From Mycolicibacter kumamotonensis (GTDB taxonomy: Bacteria; Actinomycetota; Actinomycetes; Mycobacteriales; Mycobacteriaceae): DNA of 64,000 nucleotides. Of this stretch, positions 6,900 to 15,355 are shown piece by piece. How positions within the stretch are numbered: the first letter of the stretch is position 1; each line of letters begins with the position of its first letter. Below the pieces are notes generated by a model. It was given only the letters and a program-made list of their open reading frames with translations, had not been told where the DNA came from and made no database searches. Location: positions 21,985 through 85,984 of the forward strand of contig NZ_MVHU01000020.1 of assembly GCF_002086285.1 (NCBI RefSeq), written 5' to 3'. Both the position numbers and the translations under genes were made by a program.

Positions 6900-9272
6900 G
6901 TGATCATGCGAGTTGAGGGGCGCGACGTCGCCGTCACCGGCAACCTGCTGCAGCCGCTGACCCGACGCACCAACGACATTCTGCGTCTGGTGCTGGCGGC
7001 GTTGTTCCTCGCGACGGTCATCACCAGCTCGCTGGTCACCCGCTACGAGTGGGTGGCGCTGGAACGCTCGGTGTCCCAGATCGTCGGGGTGCTCTCCCCG
7101 ACCCACGCCAACCAGGTCTACCTGGCCTACGGCATAGCAATCGTGGTGCTGCCGTTCGCCATCCTGATCGGCCTGGTCGTCTCCCGGCAATGGAAACTGC
7201 TGGCCGCCTACGCGGTCGCCGGGCTGCTCGCGGTCGCGTCGCTGTCGATCCGCAGCAACGGGTTGGCGGCACCGCGGTGGCACTTCGACCTGTCCGAACG
7301 GCTGGCCACCACGCTGGCCCAGTTCCTCGACGACCCGCGGTGGATCGCCATGCTCGCCGCGATGCTCACCGTCTCCGGCCCGTGGCTGCCGGCCCGCTGG
7401 CGGCGCTGGTGGTGGGCACTGCTGCTGGCGTTCGTGCCGATCCACCTGGTGGTCAGCGCGATCGTGCCGGCCCGCTCACTGCTGGGACTGGCCGTCGGCT
7501 GGTTCGTCGGAGCCCTGGTCATCCTGATCGTCGGCACCCCCGCACTGGAGGTGCCGCTGGACGGCACCGTGCGCACCCTGGCCCGCCGCGGCTGCACCGT
7601 CACCGAGCTCACCGTGGTCCGCCCGGCCGGGCGCGGGCCGCTGGTGCTGTCCACCGTCGGCAAGCACCCGGCGATCATCGAGCTGTACGGCCCCAACCAG
7701 CGCAGCGGCGGCGCACTGCGGCAGCTCTGGCGCAAGCTGCGGCTGCGCACCACCGAGACCGCGCCGCTGCACGCCTCGCTGCACCGCGCCGTCGAGCACC
7801 GCGCGCTGATGGCGATCGCCATCGCCGAGACCGGGGTCGCCAACACCGACACCGTGGCGGTGGCCTCCCTGGACCGGGGCTGGACCCTGTACGCGCACAC
7901 CCCGCCGCGCGGGGTGCCGATCGCCGACGCCGTCGCCAGCACCCCGGTGGGCCACGCGTGGAAGGCGTTGCGGCGGCTGCACGATCAGCAGATCTCGCAG
8001 GGTGATCTGCGTGCCAAGGAGATGACGGTCGACGGCGACCGGGTGCTGTTCGGCGGTTTCGGCAACGCCGAATACGGCGCCACCGACACCCAGCTGCAGT
8101 CCGATATCGCCCAGTTGCTGGTGACGACGTCATCGCTGTACGACGCATCGTCGGCGGTGGCCGCGGCCATCGAGCACTTCGGTCGCACCGCGGTGCTGGC
8201 CGCCTCACGCCGTCTCACGAAATCGGCCGTGCCGTCCCGGCTTCGCAAAGCGGTGCCCGAGGTCGGCGCGGTGATCTCGGCCGCCCGCGAAGAGGTCAAA
8301 CGGCAGACCAACACCGATGCGATCCACACCAAGACCATCACCCGCTTCACCCGCAGCCAGCTGATCCAGCTGGTGCTGCTGGTCGGGCTGGTCTACGTCG
8401 CCTATCCGTTCATCAGCCAGGTCCCGACGTTCTTTTCCCAACTGCGGCACGCGAACTGGTCCTGGGCGCTGGTGGGGCTGATCGTGTCGTCGCTGACCTA
8501 TGTCGGTGCCGCCGGGGCCCTGTGGGCGTGCGCCAACGGCGCGGTCAGCTTCCGCAACCTGGCGATCATGCAGGTGGCCAACACCTTTGCCGCCACCACC
8601 ACCCCGGCCGGTGTGGGCGGGCTGGCGTTGAGCACCCGATTTCTGGTCAAGGGCGGGCTGAGTGCCCTGCGAGCCACCGCCGCGGTCGCCTTGCAGCAGT
8701 CGGTGCAGGTGATCGTGCACGTGATCCTGCTGATCATCTTCACCACCGCGGCAGGCGCCCGGGCCGACCTGTCCCATTTCGTACCCAGCGCGACCATGCT
8801 GTACCTGATCGCCGGGGTGGCCTTGGGCCTGGCCGGCATCTTCTTGCTGGTGCCCAACCTGCGCCGGTGGTTGACCACGGCACTGCGCCCGCGCCTCACC
8901 GAGGTCACCGCCGACCTGCTCGAGCTGGCCCGCGAACCCAAGCGGCTGGCGCTGATCGTGCTGGGCGCGGCCGGCACCACCCTGGGTGCGGCCCTGGCAC
9001 TGTGGGCCAGCGTGGAAGCCTTCGGCGGCAACACCTCGTTCGTCACCGTCACGGTGGTGACGATGGTCGGCGGCACCCTGGCCTCGGCCGCCCCGACTCC
9101 CGGCGGGGTCGGCGCCGTGGAGGCCGCCCTGATCGGTGGGCTGGCCGCATTCGGTGTCCCCGCCGCGCTGGCGGTCCCGTCGGTGCTGCTGTATCGGGTA
9201 TTGACCTGCTGGCTGCCGGTGTTCGTCGGCTGGCCGGTGATGCGCTGGCTGACCGAGAACGAGATGATCTGA
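6900..9272 (+). CDS. Membrane protein: kinase-like middle domain plus C-terminal LPG-synthase/flippase-type transmembrane domain
   Basis: A 790-aa polytopic protein. Several N-terminal membrane segments (about 28-50, 75-100, 160-215) precede a soluble region (~230-480) that resembles a degenerate protein kinase/aminoglycoside phosphotransferase: QGDLRAKEM near 367 looks like a catalytic loop and FGGFGNAEYG near 385 like a metal-binding loop whose Asp is replaced by Gly. From ~490 on is the MprF/YbhN-type transmembrane domain with TTTPAGVGG and APTPGGVGAVEA, typical of the lysylphosphatidylglycerol synthase TM (UPF0104) family. A lipid-translocation role is inferred. GTG 6900 or ATG 6906 may be the start. 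Confidence 0.75.
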   Translation: MIMRVEGRDVAVTGNLLQPLTRRTNDILRLVLAALFLATVITSSLVTRYEWVALERSVSQIVGVLSPTHANQVYLAYGIAIVVLPFAILIGLVVSRQWKLLAAYAVAGLLAVASLSIRSNGLAAPRWHFDLSERLATTLAQFLDDPRWIAMLAAMLTVSGPWLPARWRRWWWALLLAFVPIHLVVSAIVPARSLLGLAVGWFVGALVILIVGTPALEVPLDGTVRTLARRGCTVTELTVVRPAGRGPLVLSTVGKHPAIIELYGPNQRSGGALRQLWRKLRLRTTETAPLHASLHRAVEHRALMAIAIAETGVANTDTVAVASLDRGWTLYAHTPPRGVPIADAVASTPVGHAWKALRRLHDQQISQGDLRAKEMTVDGDRVLFGGFGNAEYGATDTQLQSDIAQLLVTTSSLYDASSAVAAAIEHFGRTAVLAASRRLTKSAVPSRLRKAVPEVGAVISAAREEVKRQTNTDAIHTKTITRFTRSQLIQLVLLVGLVYVAYPFISQVPTFFSQLRHANWSWALVGLIVSSLTYVGAAGALWACANGAVSFRNLAIMQVANTFAATTTPAGVGGLALSTRFLVKGGLSALRATAAVALQQSVQVIVHVILLIIFTTAAGARADLSHFVPSATMLYLIAGVALGLAGIFLLVPNLRRWLTTALRPRLTEVTADLLELAREPKRLALIVLGAAGTTLGAALALWASVEAFGGNTSFVTVTVVTMVGGTLASAAPTPGGVGAVEAALIGGLAAFGVPAALAVPSVLLYRVLTCWLPVFVGWPVMRWLTENEMI

Positions 9273-9276
9273 GCCG

Positions 9277-10440
9277 ATGCGGATCGCGATCAGCGGTGCA
9301 GGAGTAGCCGGAACGGCGCTCGCGCACTGGCTGCACCGCACCGGCCACACCCCGACCGTGATCGAACAGGCGCCGGCCTTTCGCTCAGGGGGCTACATGA
9401 TCGACTTCTGGGGCGTCGGCTACACCGTGGCCCAGCGGATGGGCATCGAGGCACAGATCCTCGACAAGGGCTACCAGATCGAGTCCGTGCGATCGGTCGG
9501 CACCGACGGCCGCATCCGCGCGGCGTTGAACGCAGGCGTCTTCAAGCACCTGCTCGGCGACGACTTCACCAGCCTGCCGCGCGGTGACCTGGCCGCCACC
9601 ATCCACACCACCATCGCCGACTACGTCGAGATGATCTACGGCGACAGCATCACCGGCATCGACGACCACGACGACGGTGTCCGGCTGACCTTCGCCCACG
9701 CCGGGCCGCGCGAGTTCGACCTGGTGATCGGCGCCGACGGACTGCACTCCAACGTGCGCCGGCTGGTGTTCGGCCCGGACACCGATTTCGAGCACTACCT
9801 GGGCTGCAAGGTGGCCGCGGCCGTCGTCGAGGGCTACCGGCCCCGCGACGAACTGGTCTACGTGAGCTACGCGGTGCCGGGCCGCCAGGTGTCCCGGGTC
9901 GCGCTGCGCGACGACCGCACCCTGGTGCTGTTCGTGTTCCGCGACGACTCCCCGGAGGTGGCCGACCCGCGGGCGCAGTTGCACCACCGGTTCGCCGACG
10001 CGGGCTGGGAGTGCCCGCAGCTGTTGGCCGCGGTCGCCGGGGTCGACGACCTGTACTTCGATGTGATCAGCCAGGTCCGGATGAAACGCTGGTCACGGGG
10101 GCGGGTGCTGTTGATCGGCGACGCCGCCGGCTGCATCTCCCTGCTGGGGGGTGAGGGCACCGGCCTGGCCATCACCGAGGCCTACGTGTTGGCCGGCGAG
10201 CTGCAGCGGGCCGCCGGTGACCATCGGCGCGCGTTCGCCGCCTACGAGAAGCGGCTGCGCCCGTTCATCGAAGCCAAACAGTCCAGCGCGACGCAGTTCC
10301 TCGGGTTCTTCGCCACCCGAACCCGATTCGGGCTGTGGTTTCGCAACCTGGCGATCCGTGCGATGAACCTGCGGCTGCTCACCGGCCTGCTCGCCGGGTC
10401 GGTGCGCGACGATTTCGACCTGCCCGACTACGCGATCTGA
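9277..10440 (+). CDS. FAD-dependent monooxygenase (PheA/TfdB-type)
   Basis: A 387-aa flavoprotein hydroxylase-like enzyme. It starts directly with the dinucleotide-binding motif AISGAGVAGTALAHWL, has the DLVIGADGLHSNVRR motif near residue 148-162 and the second FAD motif VLLIGDAAGCISLLGGEG near 278. This is the arrangement of class A aromatic hydroxylases and tetracycline-degrading-type monooxygenases; the substrate is not predictable. It begins 4 bp after the upstream stop and is convergent with galK, 2 bp away. Confidence 0.82.
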   Translation: MRIAISGAGVAGTALAHWLHRTGHTPTVIEQAPAFRSGGYMIDFWGVGYTVAQRMGIEAQILDKGYQIESVRSVGTDGRIRAALNAGVFKHLLGDDFTSLPRGDLAATIHTTIADYVEMIYGDSITGIDDHDDGVRLTFAHAGPREFDLVIGADGLHSNVRRLVFGPDTDFEHYLGCKVAAAVVEGYRPRDELVYVSYAVPGRQVSRVALRDDRTLVLFVFRDDSPEVADPRAQLHHRFADAGWECPQLLAAVAGVDDLYFDVISQVRMKRWSRGRVLLIGDAAGCISLLGGEGTGLAITEAYVLAGELQRAAGDHRRAFAAYEKRLRPFIEAKQSSATQFLGFFATRTRFGLWFRNLAIRAMNLRLLTGLLAGSVRDDFDLPDYAI

Positions 10441-10442
10441 CG

Positions 10443-11522
10443 CTATCCGGCCCCGGCCGCCGCATACACCCGGCTCACCTCCGGCTCGGGGTAGCCGGCC
10501 GCGGTCGCCGCGGCCCGCACCGCGTCGCCGACCTTCAGCGTCAGCTCGGCCGGCACCAGCGCGATCACGCAGCCGCCGAACCCGCCGCCGGTCATCCGGG
10601 CGCCCAGGGCTCCGGCCGCCACCGCGGCGTCGACGATCAGGTCCAGATGCGCGGTGGTGATCTCGAAGTCGTCGCGCATCGAGGCGTGCGACGCGGTGAG
10701 CAATCGCCCGGCCGCGGCGAAGTCCAACTCCGCGCACGCCGCAACGAAATCCAGCACCCGCTCGTTCTCGGTCAACACATGCCGGGCCCGGCGGACGTCG
10801 ACCGGATCGGCGACGCCGTCGAGCACCTGCACCCCGCGGTGCTGCACCTCCCGCAGCGACGCCACCCCCAGCGCAGCGGCGGCCCGCTCGCACGACGCGC
10901 GCCGCGCCGCGTACTCGCCGTCGACGTGGCCATGGCGCTGGCCGGAGTCGAACAACAACAACGTCACCCCGGAGGCGTCCGGGTCGAAGGGCACCGGGTG
11001 CACCGCCACGTCACGGAAGTCGATCAACAGCGCGGCCGAGACCTCCCCGAACAGCGACGACAGCTGATCGAGCAAACCCGTTGGGGCGCCGACGTAGTCG
11101 TTCTCGGCACGCTGACCGATCCGGGCCTGCTCGATCCGGTCGATCTGCACCCCGGCGGCCGAGATCAGGGCGCCGAGCACCGCGCACTCCAGGGCCGCCG
11201 ACGATGATAGACCCGAACCGATCGGCACGTCGCTGCTGATCGACAACGTTCCGCCGGGCACCGCAACACCGCGGTCGCGCAAGGCCCAGATCACCCCGGC
11301 GACATAGGCCGCCCAGCCGGTGACTCCGCCGGGGACGGTGTCCAGCGGGATGCGCACCGAGGCGTCGGCGGCATCGGAGAGCACGGTCAGCGTGTCGATC
11401 TCGGCGGGGCTGAATGCGACGGTGGTGCGCTGCGGCAGCGCGATCGGCAGCGCGAAACCCCCGTTGTAGTCGGTGTGTTCACCGATGAGGTTCACCCGGC
11501 CCGGCGCGGAATAGCTGATCAC
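10443..11522 (-). CDS. galK: Galactokinase
   Basis: A 359-aa GHMP-family kinase that phosphorylates galactose to galactose-1-phosphate with ATP in the Leloir pathway. The galactokinase signature [15 protein letters not shown] is at ~8-22, the ATP-binding [17 protein letters not shown] at ~95-111, and the C-terminal GHMP motif [16 protein letters not shown] near 322. Length is slightly short for the family but all motifs are present. GTG 11522 overlaps the galT stop by 4 bp (GTGA), so translation is coupled to galT. Confidence 0.95.
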   Translation of the reverse strand: MISYSAPGRVNLIGEHTDYNGGFALPIALPQRTTVAFSPAEIDTLTVLSDAADASVRIPLDTVPGGVTGWAAYVAGVIWALRDRGVAVPGGTLSISSDVPIGSGLSSSAALECAVLGALISAAGVQIDRIEQARIGQRAENDYVGAPTGLLDQLSSLFGEVSAALLIDFRDVAVHPVPFDPDASGVTLLLFDSGQRHGHVDGEYAARRASCERAAAALGVASLREVQHRGVQVLDGVADPVDVRRARHVLTENERVLDFVAACAELDFAAAGRLLTASHASMRDDFEITTAHLDLIVDAAVAAGALGARMTGGGFGGCVIALVPAELTLKVGDAVRAAATAAGYPEPEVSRVYAAAGAG

Positions 11523-12601
11523 AGTTCACGCAGCCTGGCGGCAACCGACTCCGGGGTGACATCGGCGATGAACGCGTCCATCGCCGATTCCGAGGCCGCC
11601 AGATACTTCAACTTGGTGGCGCTGCGCCGGATCGACATCAATTCGATGTGGAAATACCCGTCGGCCTGCGGCCCGTCGACGCGGTACTGGTGCAGGGCGG
11701 CCATATACGGCAGCGGTGCATCGTAAATACGGTCGAAGCGTCCCAACAGATCTCGGTAGATCTGCGCGAAGTCGTCCAACTCGGCCTCATGCAGCTCGGT
11801 CAGGTTGTGCACCCGCCGATTCGGATACAGGTGCACCTCGACCGGCCAGCGCGCCGCGAACGGCACGAACGCGGTGAAGCAGTCGCTCTGCGCCACGATC
11901 CGCGACCCGTCGGCCAGCTCTGCTGCAAGCAGGTCGGCGAACAGGTTGGTGCCGTGGGTGTTTCGGTGATCGCGGGCCTGTTCCAGCATCGCCGCGGTGC
12001 GCGGGGTCAGATAGGGGTAGCCGTAGATCTGGCCGTGCGGGTGGGCCAGTGTCACCCCGATCTCCTCGCCGCGGTTCTCGAAGCAGAACACCTGCTCGAC
12101 GCCGGGACGCGCCAGCATGTCGGCGGTGCGGTGCCGCCAGGCCTGCACCACCAGCGCGGCGTGCGCCGCGGGCAGGCCGGCGAACGAGCCGGTGTGATCG
12201 GCCGAGAAGCAGATCACCTCGCAGCGGCCATGCCCGGGTGCGGCAACGAATCCGGAGCCGTCGGGTGGGGTGGCGATCGCGGCCCCGGTCCCGGCCAGGC
12301 TGGGGAACCGGTTCTCGAAGACCACCACGTCGTAGCCGGGCGCGGGCACCTCGCTGGTCAGCCCGCTCGGCCCCGGGCACAGCGGGCAGTCCTCGGCGGG
12401 CGGGTGATAGGTGCGGTCCTGGCGTTGCGCGGCGATGATCACCCACTGGCCGGTGGTGCGGTCGAAGCGCAGCTGCGACGGCTCGGGGTCGCGCGGCGGC
12501 AGCGGCCGACGGTCGGGCACCGGCGCCGGGGTGTGACCGGGCAGGCAGAAGAACAACAGGTCGCGGCCATCGGCGAGCGTCCAGCTCGTCGGGAGGCTCA
12601 C
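11519..12601 (-). CDS. galT: Galactose-1-phosphate uridylyltransferase
   Basis: A 360-aa enzyme exchanging UMP between UDP-glucose and galactose-1-phosphate. The active-site HPHGQ motif is in [13 protein letters not shown] near 195, a zinc-binding CPLCPG near 80, and ENRFPSL and LPYMAALHQ follow the GalT family. The start is GTG 12601 (reading [13 protein letters not shown]), which overlaps the upstream stop as GTGA; the frame is open further upstream but that part is low-quality Arg/Pro-rich sequence antisense to nothing conserved. It forms an operon with galK and the DUF309 gene. Confidence 0.95.
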   Translation of the reverse strand: MSLPTSWTLADGRDLLFFCLPGHTPAPVPDRRPLPPRDPEPSQLRFDRTTGQWVIIAAQRQDRTYHPPAEDCPLCPGPSGLTSEVPAPGYDVVVFENRFPSLAGTGAAIATPPDGSGFVAAPGHGRCEVICFSADHTGSFAGLPAAHAALVVQAWRHRTADMLARPGVEQVFCFENRGEEIGVTLAHPHGQIYGYPYLTPRTAAMLEQARDHRNTHGTNLFADLLAAELADGSRIVAQSDCFTAFVPFAARWPVEVHLYPNRRVHNLTELHEAELDDFAQIYRDLLGRFDRIYDAPLPYMAALHQYRVDGPQADGYFHIELMSIRRSATKLKYLAASESAMDAFIADVTPESVAARLREL

Positions 12602-13074
12602 GCGACCAACCGGGGATGCAGCCGGTGCGGGTCGATCTCGGCACCGGCCGCCAGGTCGTCGGCGAGGCTGGTGGCGAAACGCAACAGGCCGGCGACGTCG
12701 ATCCCGTACGGTGCCGGGCCTGGCACCGAGGCTAGACGGTCGGCGCCGCGGCGCAGCAGGCTCACCGCACCGACGACGTTGCCGCGCTGGACGTGGGTGA
12801 CCCCGACCGCCAGCTGCGCCAGGCCCTGCCACAGATCGCGTTCGGCGTCGGGCCGGTGTTTCCAGGCGGCTTCGAGCACCTCGTGGGCGTTGAACGCCAG
12901 ACCGTCGTCGAGCAGCAGTTGGGCGTAGGCCAGCGTCTGCGCCGGTGGCAGGTCGAGATCGTCGGGAACGCCTTCGACCCCGCCCTGGCTGCCGCGGGGC
13001 AGCGGGCGACCCAGCCGGTCCCGCGGGCGGGCGTTGCGGGGGCGGCCGGAGTCGTCGCGGTCGCGGGTTGTCAC
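12598..13074 (-). CDS. DUF309 domain-containing protein
   Basis: A 158-aa protein. Residues ~45-110 carry the DUF309 pattern LLDDGLAFNAHEVLEAAWK, DLWQGLAQLAVGVTHVQRGN and AVSLLRRGADRL, an all-helical fold of unknown function. The first 40 residues are Arg-rich and probably disordered. It is the first gene of a coupled trio with galT and galK (4-bp overlaps), which hints at co-expression but not at a role. Confidence 0.8.
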   Translation of the reverse strand: MTTRDRDDSGRPRNARPRDRLGRPLPRGSQGGVEGVPDDLDLPPAQTLAYAQLLLDDGLAFNAHEVLEAAWKHRPDAERDLWQGLAQLAVGVTHVQRGNVVGAVSLLRRGADRLASVPGPAPYGIDVAGLLRFATSLADDLAAGAEIDPHRLHPRLVA

Positions 13075-13095
13075 CCGTTCATCATGACAAGTGGG

Positions 13096-13884
13096 TCACG
13101 CCGCCGGTTTGGCGGCGATCACCTCGATGGCCGCCATGTGGTTGCGGTGGCGGCGGAACGTCGCGCGCATGTTGAGCACCCGGGCCCGCGCGTCGGAGTC
13201 ACGCAGCACGTTGAACACGAACCGCAGCGCCCCGAACAGGCCCTCGTCGGCGATCAGCCGGTGCGGTTCGAGCAGCGCCATGGGCGCATAGGAGATCTTC
13301 TCCACGGTGAAGCCGGCCTCGGTGAGCAGCTCGGTCCATTCCGCGGCGGTCAGCGGTCGCGCGTTGACCTTGATCGAACGGGCCAGCGCGGTGCGCACCT
13401 CGTCCTTGACGGCCTCGGGCACGTCGGCGGGCTGCAGCACCATCTCGTGGATGGCGTAGCGGCCGCCGGGCCGCAGCACCCGGAACGCCTCGCGCATGAT
13501 CTCGGACTTGTGCGCGTTGGTCTGCATGGTCAGCATGGCTTCGCCGACGACGACGTCGGCGCTGCCGGCGGCCAGCCCGGTCTCCGACGCCTCGCCGGTG
13601 ACGACCTTTCCGCGGTCGCCGACCACCGAACGGACCACGCCGGCGGCGTTCGCGTCGGCCTCCACACCGGTGTAGGTGCCGGGAGTGCGCGCCAGGATCT
13701 CTTTTGCGGTGCGGCCCATGCCGGGGGCGAGTTCGACGACGTCGGCGCCGGGCAGCTGCGCGTCGGCCAGCATCCGGTGGGTCAGCCCGAGGCCGCCCGG
13801 CCGCAGGACGCGTTTGCCGAGGCGGGCGAAGAGCCAGTGGCCGGGGAGATCAGCGGTTTTGCGGTCAGACATGGGCAGGGTCAT
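13096..13884 (-). CDS. SAM-dependent methyltransferase
   Basis: A 262-aa class I methyltransferase. Motif I is VVELAPGMGRTAKE near 50, the acidic loop TGVEADANAA near 73 and the post-motif region GEASETGLAAGSADVVVGEAML near 97; FRVLRPGGRYAIHEM near 132 is motif III/post-III. Substrate unknown. ATG 13884 lies 7 nt after TAACCT (13897-13892 on the minus strand), matching a leaderless start, and this -10 lies within an IdeR-like inverted repeat. MSDRK at residue 5 is an alternative start. Confidence 0.85.
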   Translation of the reverse strand: MTLPMSDRKTADLPGHWLFARLGKRVLRPGGLGLTHRMLADAQLPGADVVELAPGMGRTAKEILARTPGTYTGVEADANAAGVVRSVVGDRGKVVTGEASETGLAAGSADVVVGEAMLTMQTNAHKSEIMREAFRVLRPGGRYAIHEMVLQPADVPEAVKDEVRTALARSIKVNARPLTAAEWTELLTEAGFTVEKISYAPMALLEPHRLIADEGLFGALRFVFNVLRDSDARARVLNMRATFRRHRNHMAAIEVIAAKPAA

Positions 13885-13889
13885 GCGGG

Positions 13890-13908
13890 GAAGGTTAGCC
13901 TAGCCATG
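13890..13908 (-). promoter_or_regulatory. IdeR-like iron box overlapping a -10 element
   Basis: On the minus strand the bases read ATGGCTAGGCTAACCTTCC; the core GGCTAACCT and its inverted partner resemble the mycobacterial iron box TTAGGTTAGGCTAACCTAA at 13 of 19 positions by eye. It overlaps the TAACCT -10 of the methyltransferase gene, so binding would repress. The match is imperfect in the outer arm. Confidence 0.35.
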
Positions 13909-14176
13909 TTGCGGCCGCTAGAGGACTTTAGACCCTGTTTCTCCTTTAAATCGGCGATGGAGCCGGAGAGGTGTCGCCGGCACGCGGTCGGAGCCGCCAG
14001 CGCCGTCCACCGCGGCACCGGTGACGGCTAGGTCGACCACCACCGTGACGGCGATGCCTCCCCCACAAGCCATCACGGTCGGCGCTAGCGGCTCCATTAC
14101 TCGACACGACATGCGGCCACGCCCAGTTCAACGCCACGGCTGGAATAGCACCGAGACCGCCGCGGTTCGTCTCGGC

Positions 14177-14608
14177 ATGCCCAAACCATTCACCGAAGCC
14201 GAACGTCAACAATTCCTCGCCGACACGCACGTCGGCGTGCTGTCCGTCGATGCCACCGACGGCCGGCCCCCGGCCAGCGTCCCGATCTGGTACGACTACA
14301 CCCCCGGCGGCGACATCCGGGTCAACACCGGCGCCGGGTCGCGCAAGGCCAAGCTCATCGAGCGCGCCGGTGCGGTGACCCTGGTGGTGCAGCGCGAAGA
14401 GCTGCCCTACCAGTACGTCGTCGTGGAGGGCACCGTGGTGCAGGCCGCCACGCCGGCGCCGAGGGAACCCCGCGAAGCCATCGCAGTTCGCTACCTCGGT
14501 GAGGAAGGCGGGCGGGCGTTCGCCGCGAAGATGGACGGCGCCTCCAGCGTGCTGTTCACCATCCGGCCCGATCGCTGGCTGACCGCCGACTACTCCGGCG
14601 AGCTGTAA
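14177..14608 (+). CDS. PPOX-class (pyridoxamine phosphate oxidase-fold) protein
   Basis: A 143-aa split-barrel flavin or F420-binding protein. Typical features are ADTHVGVLSVDATDGRPPASVPIWYDY near the start, GSRKAKLIERAGAVTLVVQREELPYQYV and the final PDRWLTADYSGEL. ATG 14177 is chosen because the fold begins there; upstream in-frame residues are poorly conserved in character. Such mycobacterial proteins use FMN or F420H2; the substrate is unknown. The 290 bp upstream, beyond the iron-box-like site, show nothing recognisable. Confidence 0.75.
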   Translation: MPKPFTEAERQQFLADTHVGVLSVDATDGRPPASVPIWYDYTPGGDIRVNTGAGSRKAKLIERAGAVTLVVQREELPYQYVVVEGTVVQAATPAPREPREAIAVRYLGEEGGRAFAAKMDGASSVLFTIRPDRWLTADYSGEL

Positions 14609-14614
14609 AAGCAA

Positions 14615-14640
14615 TCAGGCCCCTTGCAGAAGGGGCCTGA
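14615..14640 (-). terminator. Intrinsic terminator of tRNA-Tyr, probably bidirectional
   Basis: TCAGGCCCCTT (14615-14625) and AAGGGGCCTGA (14630-14640) form a perfect 11-bp stem with a 4-nt loop. On the minus strand it follows the tRNA by 6 nt and is followed by TTGCTTTT, a usable U-tract. On the plus strand it follows the PPOX gene but lacks a U-tract. Confidence 0.8.
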
Positions 14641-14646
14641 TCTGGG

Positions 14647-14729
14647 TGGCAGGTGCAGGATTCGAACCTGCGTAGGCTTGCGCCGACGGATTTACAGTCC
14701 GCTCCCATTGGCCGCTCGGGCAACCTGCC
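14647..14729 (-). tRNA. tRNA-Tyr (anticodon GTA)
   Basis: On the minus strand the acceptor arms GGCAGGT and ACCTGCC pair, with A as discriminator. The anticodon loop reads CTGTAAA (anticodon GTA), the T arm has GGTTCGAATCC, and a long variable arm is present as expected for a bacterial tRNA-Tyr. CCA is not encoded (ACCC follows). It is divergent from yajQ and ends at the 11-bp terminator. Confidence 0.95.
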
Positions 14730-14816
14730 GTATCGCGCCTAGCAGACTACAACGAAGATGTACCCCGAACACAAACGGGCCAGCACCTGCCAAACGGCAT
14801 GGAGAAAGGACGTCTC

Positions 14817-15308
14817 GTGGCCGACTCATCGTTCGACATCGTCAGCAAGGTCGACCGCCAGGAGGTCGACAACGCCTTGAACCAGGCGGCCAAGGAGCTG
14901 GCCACCCGGTTCGACTTCCGCGGCACCGACACCACCATCGCCTGGAAGGGCGAGGAGACCATCGAGCTGGTCAGCTCCACCGAGGAGCGCGTCAAGGCCG
15001 CCGTCGACGTGTTCAAGGAAAAGCTGATCCGCCGGGACATCTCGATGAAGGCGTTCGACGCCGGCGAACCGCAGGCCTCCGGCAAGACCTACAAAGTCAG
15101 CGGCAGCCTCAAGCAGGGCATCGACGGCGAGCACGCCAAGAAGATCAACAAGCTGATCCGAGACGAGGGGCCCAAGGGCGTCAAGACCCAGATCCAGGGC
15201 GACGAGATCCGGGTGTCGTCGAAGAAGCGCGACGACCTGCAGGCCGTCATCTCACTGCTGAAGGGCGCCGACCTCGACGTGGCGCTGCAGTTCGTCAACT
15301 ACCGGTAG
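14817..15308 (+). CDS. YajQ-family nucleotide-binding protein
   Basis: A 163-aa protein (Rv0566c-like). It opens [22 protein letters not shown] and has RFDFRGTD near 36 and the C-terminal [12 protein letters not shown] typical of the YajQ family, two ferredoxin-like domains reported to bind c-di-GMP in some bacteria. The start is GTG 14817, preceded by AGAAAGGA; a GTG-like start at 14799 would add six residues outside the family length. The monooxygenase and gpsA follow on the same strand as in M. tuberculosis. Confidence 0.9.
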   Translation: MADSSFDIVSKVDRQEVDNALNQAAKELATRFDFRGTDTTIAWKGEETIELVSSTEERVKAAVDVFKEKLIRRDISMKAFDAGEPQASGKTYKVSGSLKQGIDGEHAKKINKLIRDEGPKGVKTQIQGDEIRVSSKKRDDLQAVISLLKGADLDVALQFVNYR

Positions 15309-15355
15309 CCCAAAGACCCTAGCCCGCGGCCCTGGCTGTGCCTACGCTGGGAGCC

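Noticed and set aside
14624..15322. Arg-rich plus-strand frame covering tRNA-Tyr and yajQ
   Set aside because: Overlaps the tRNA and is out of frame with YajQ motifs.
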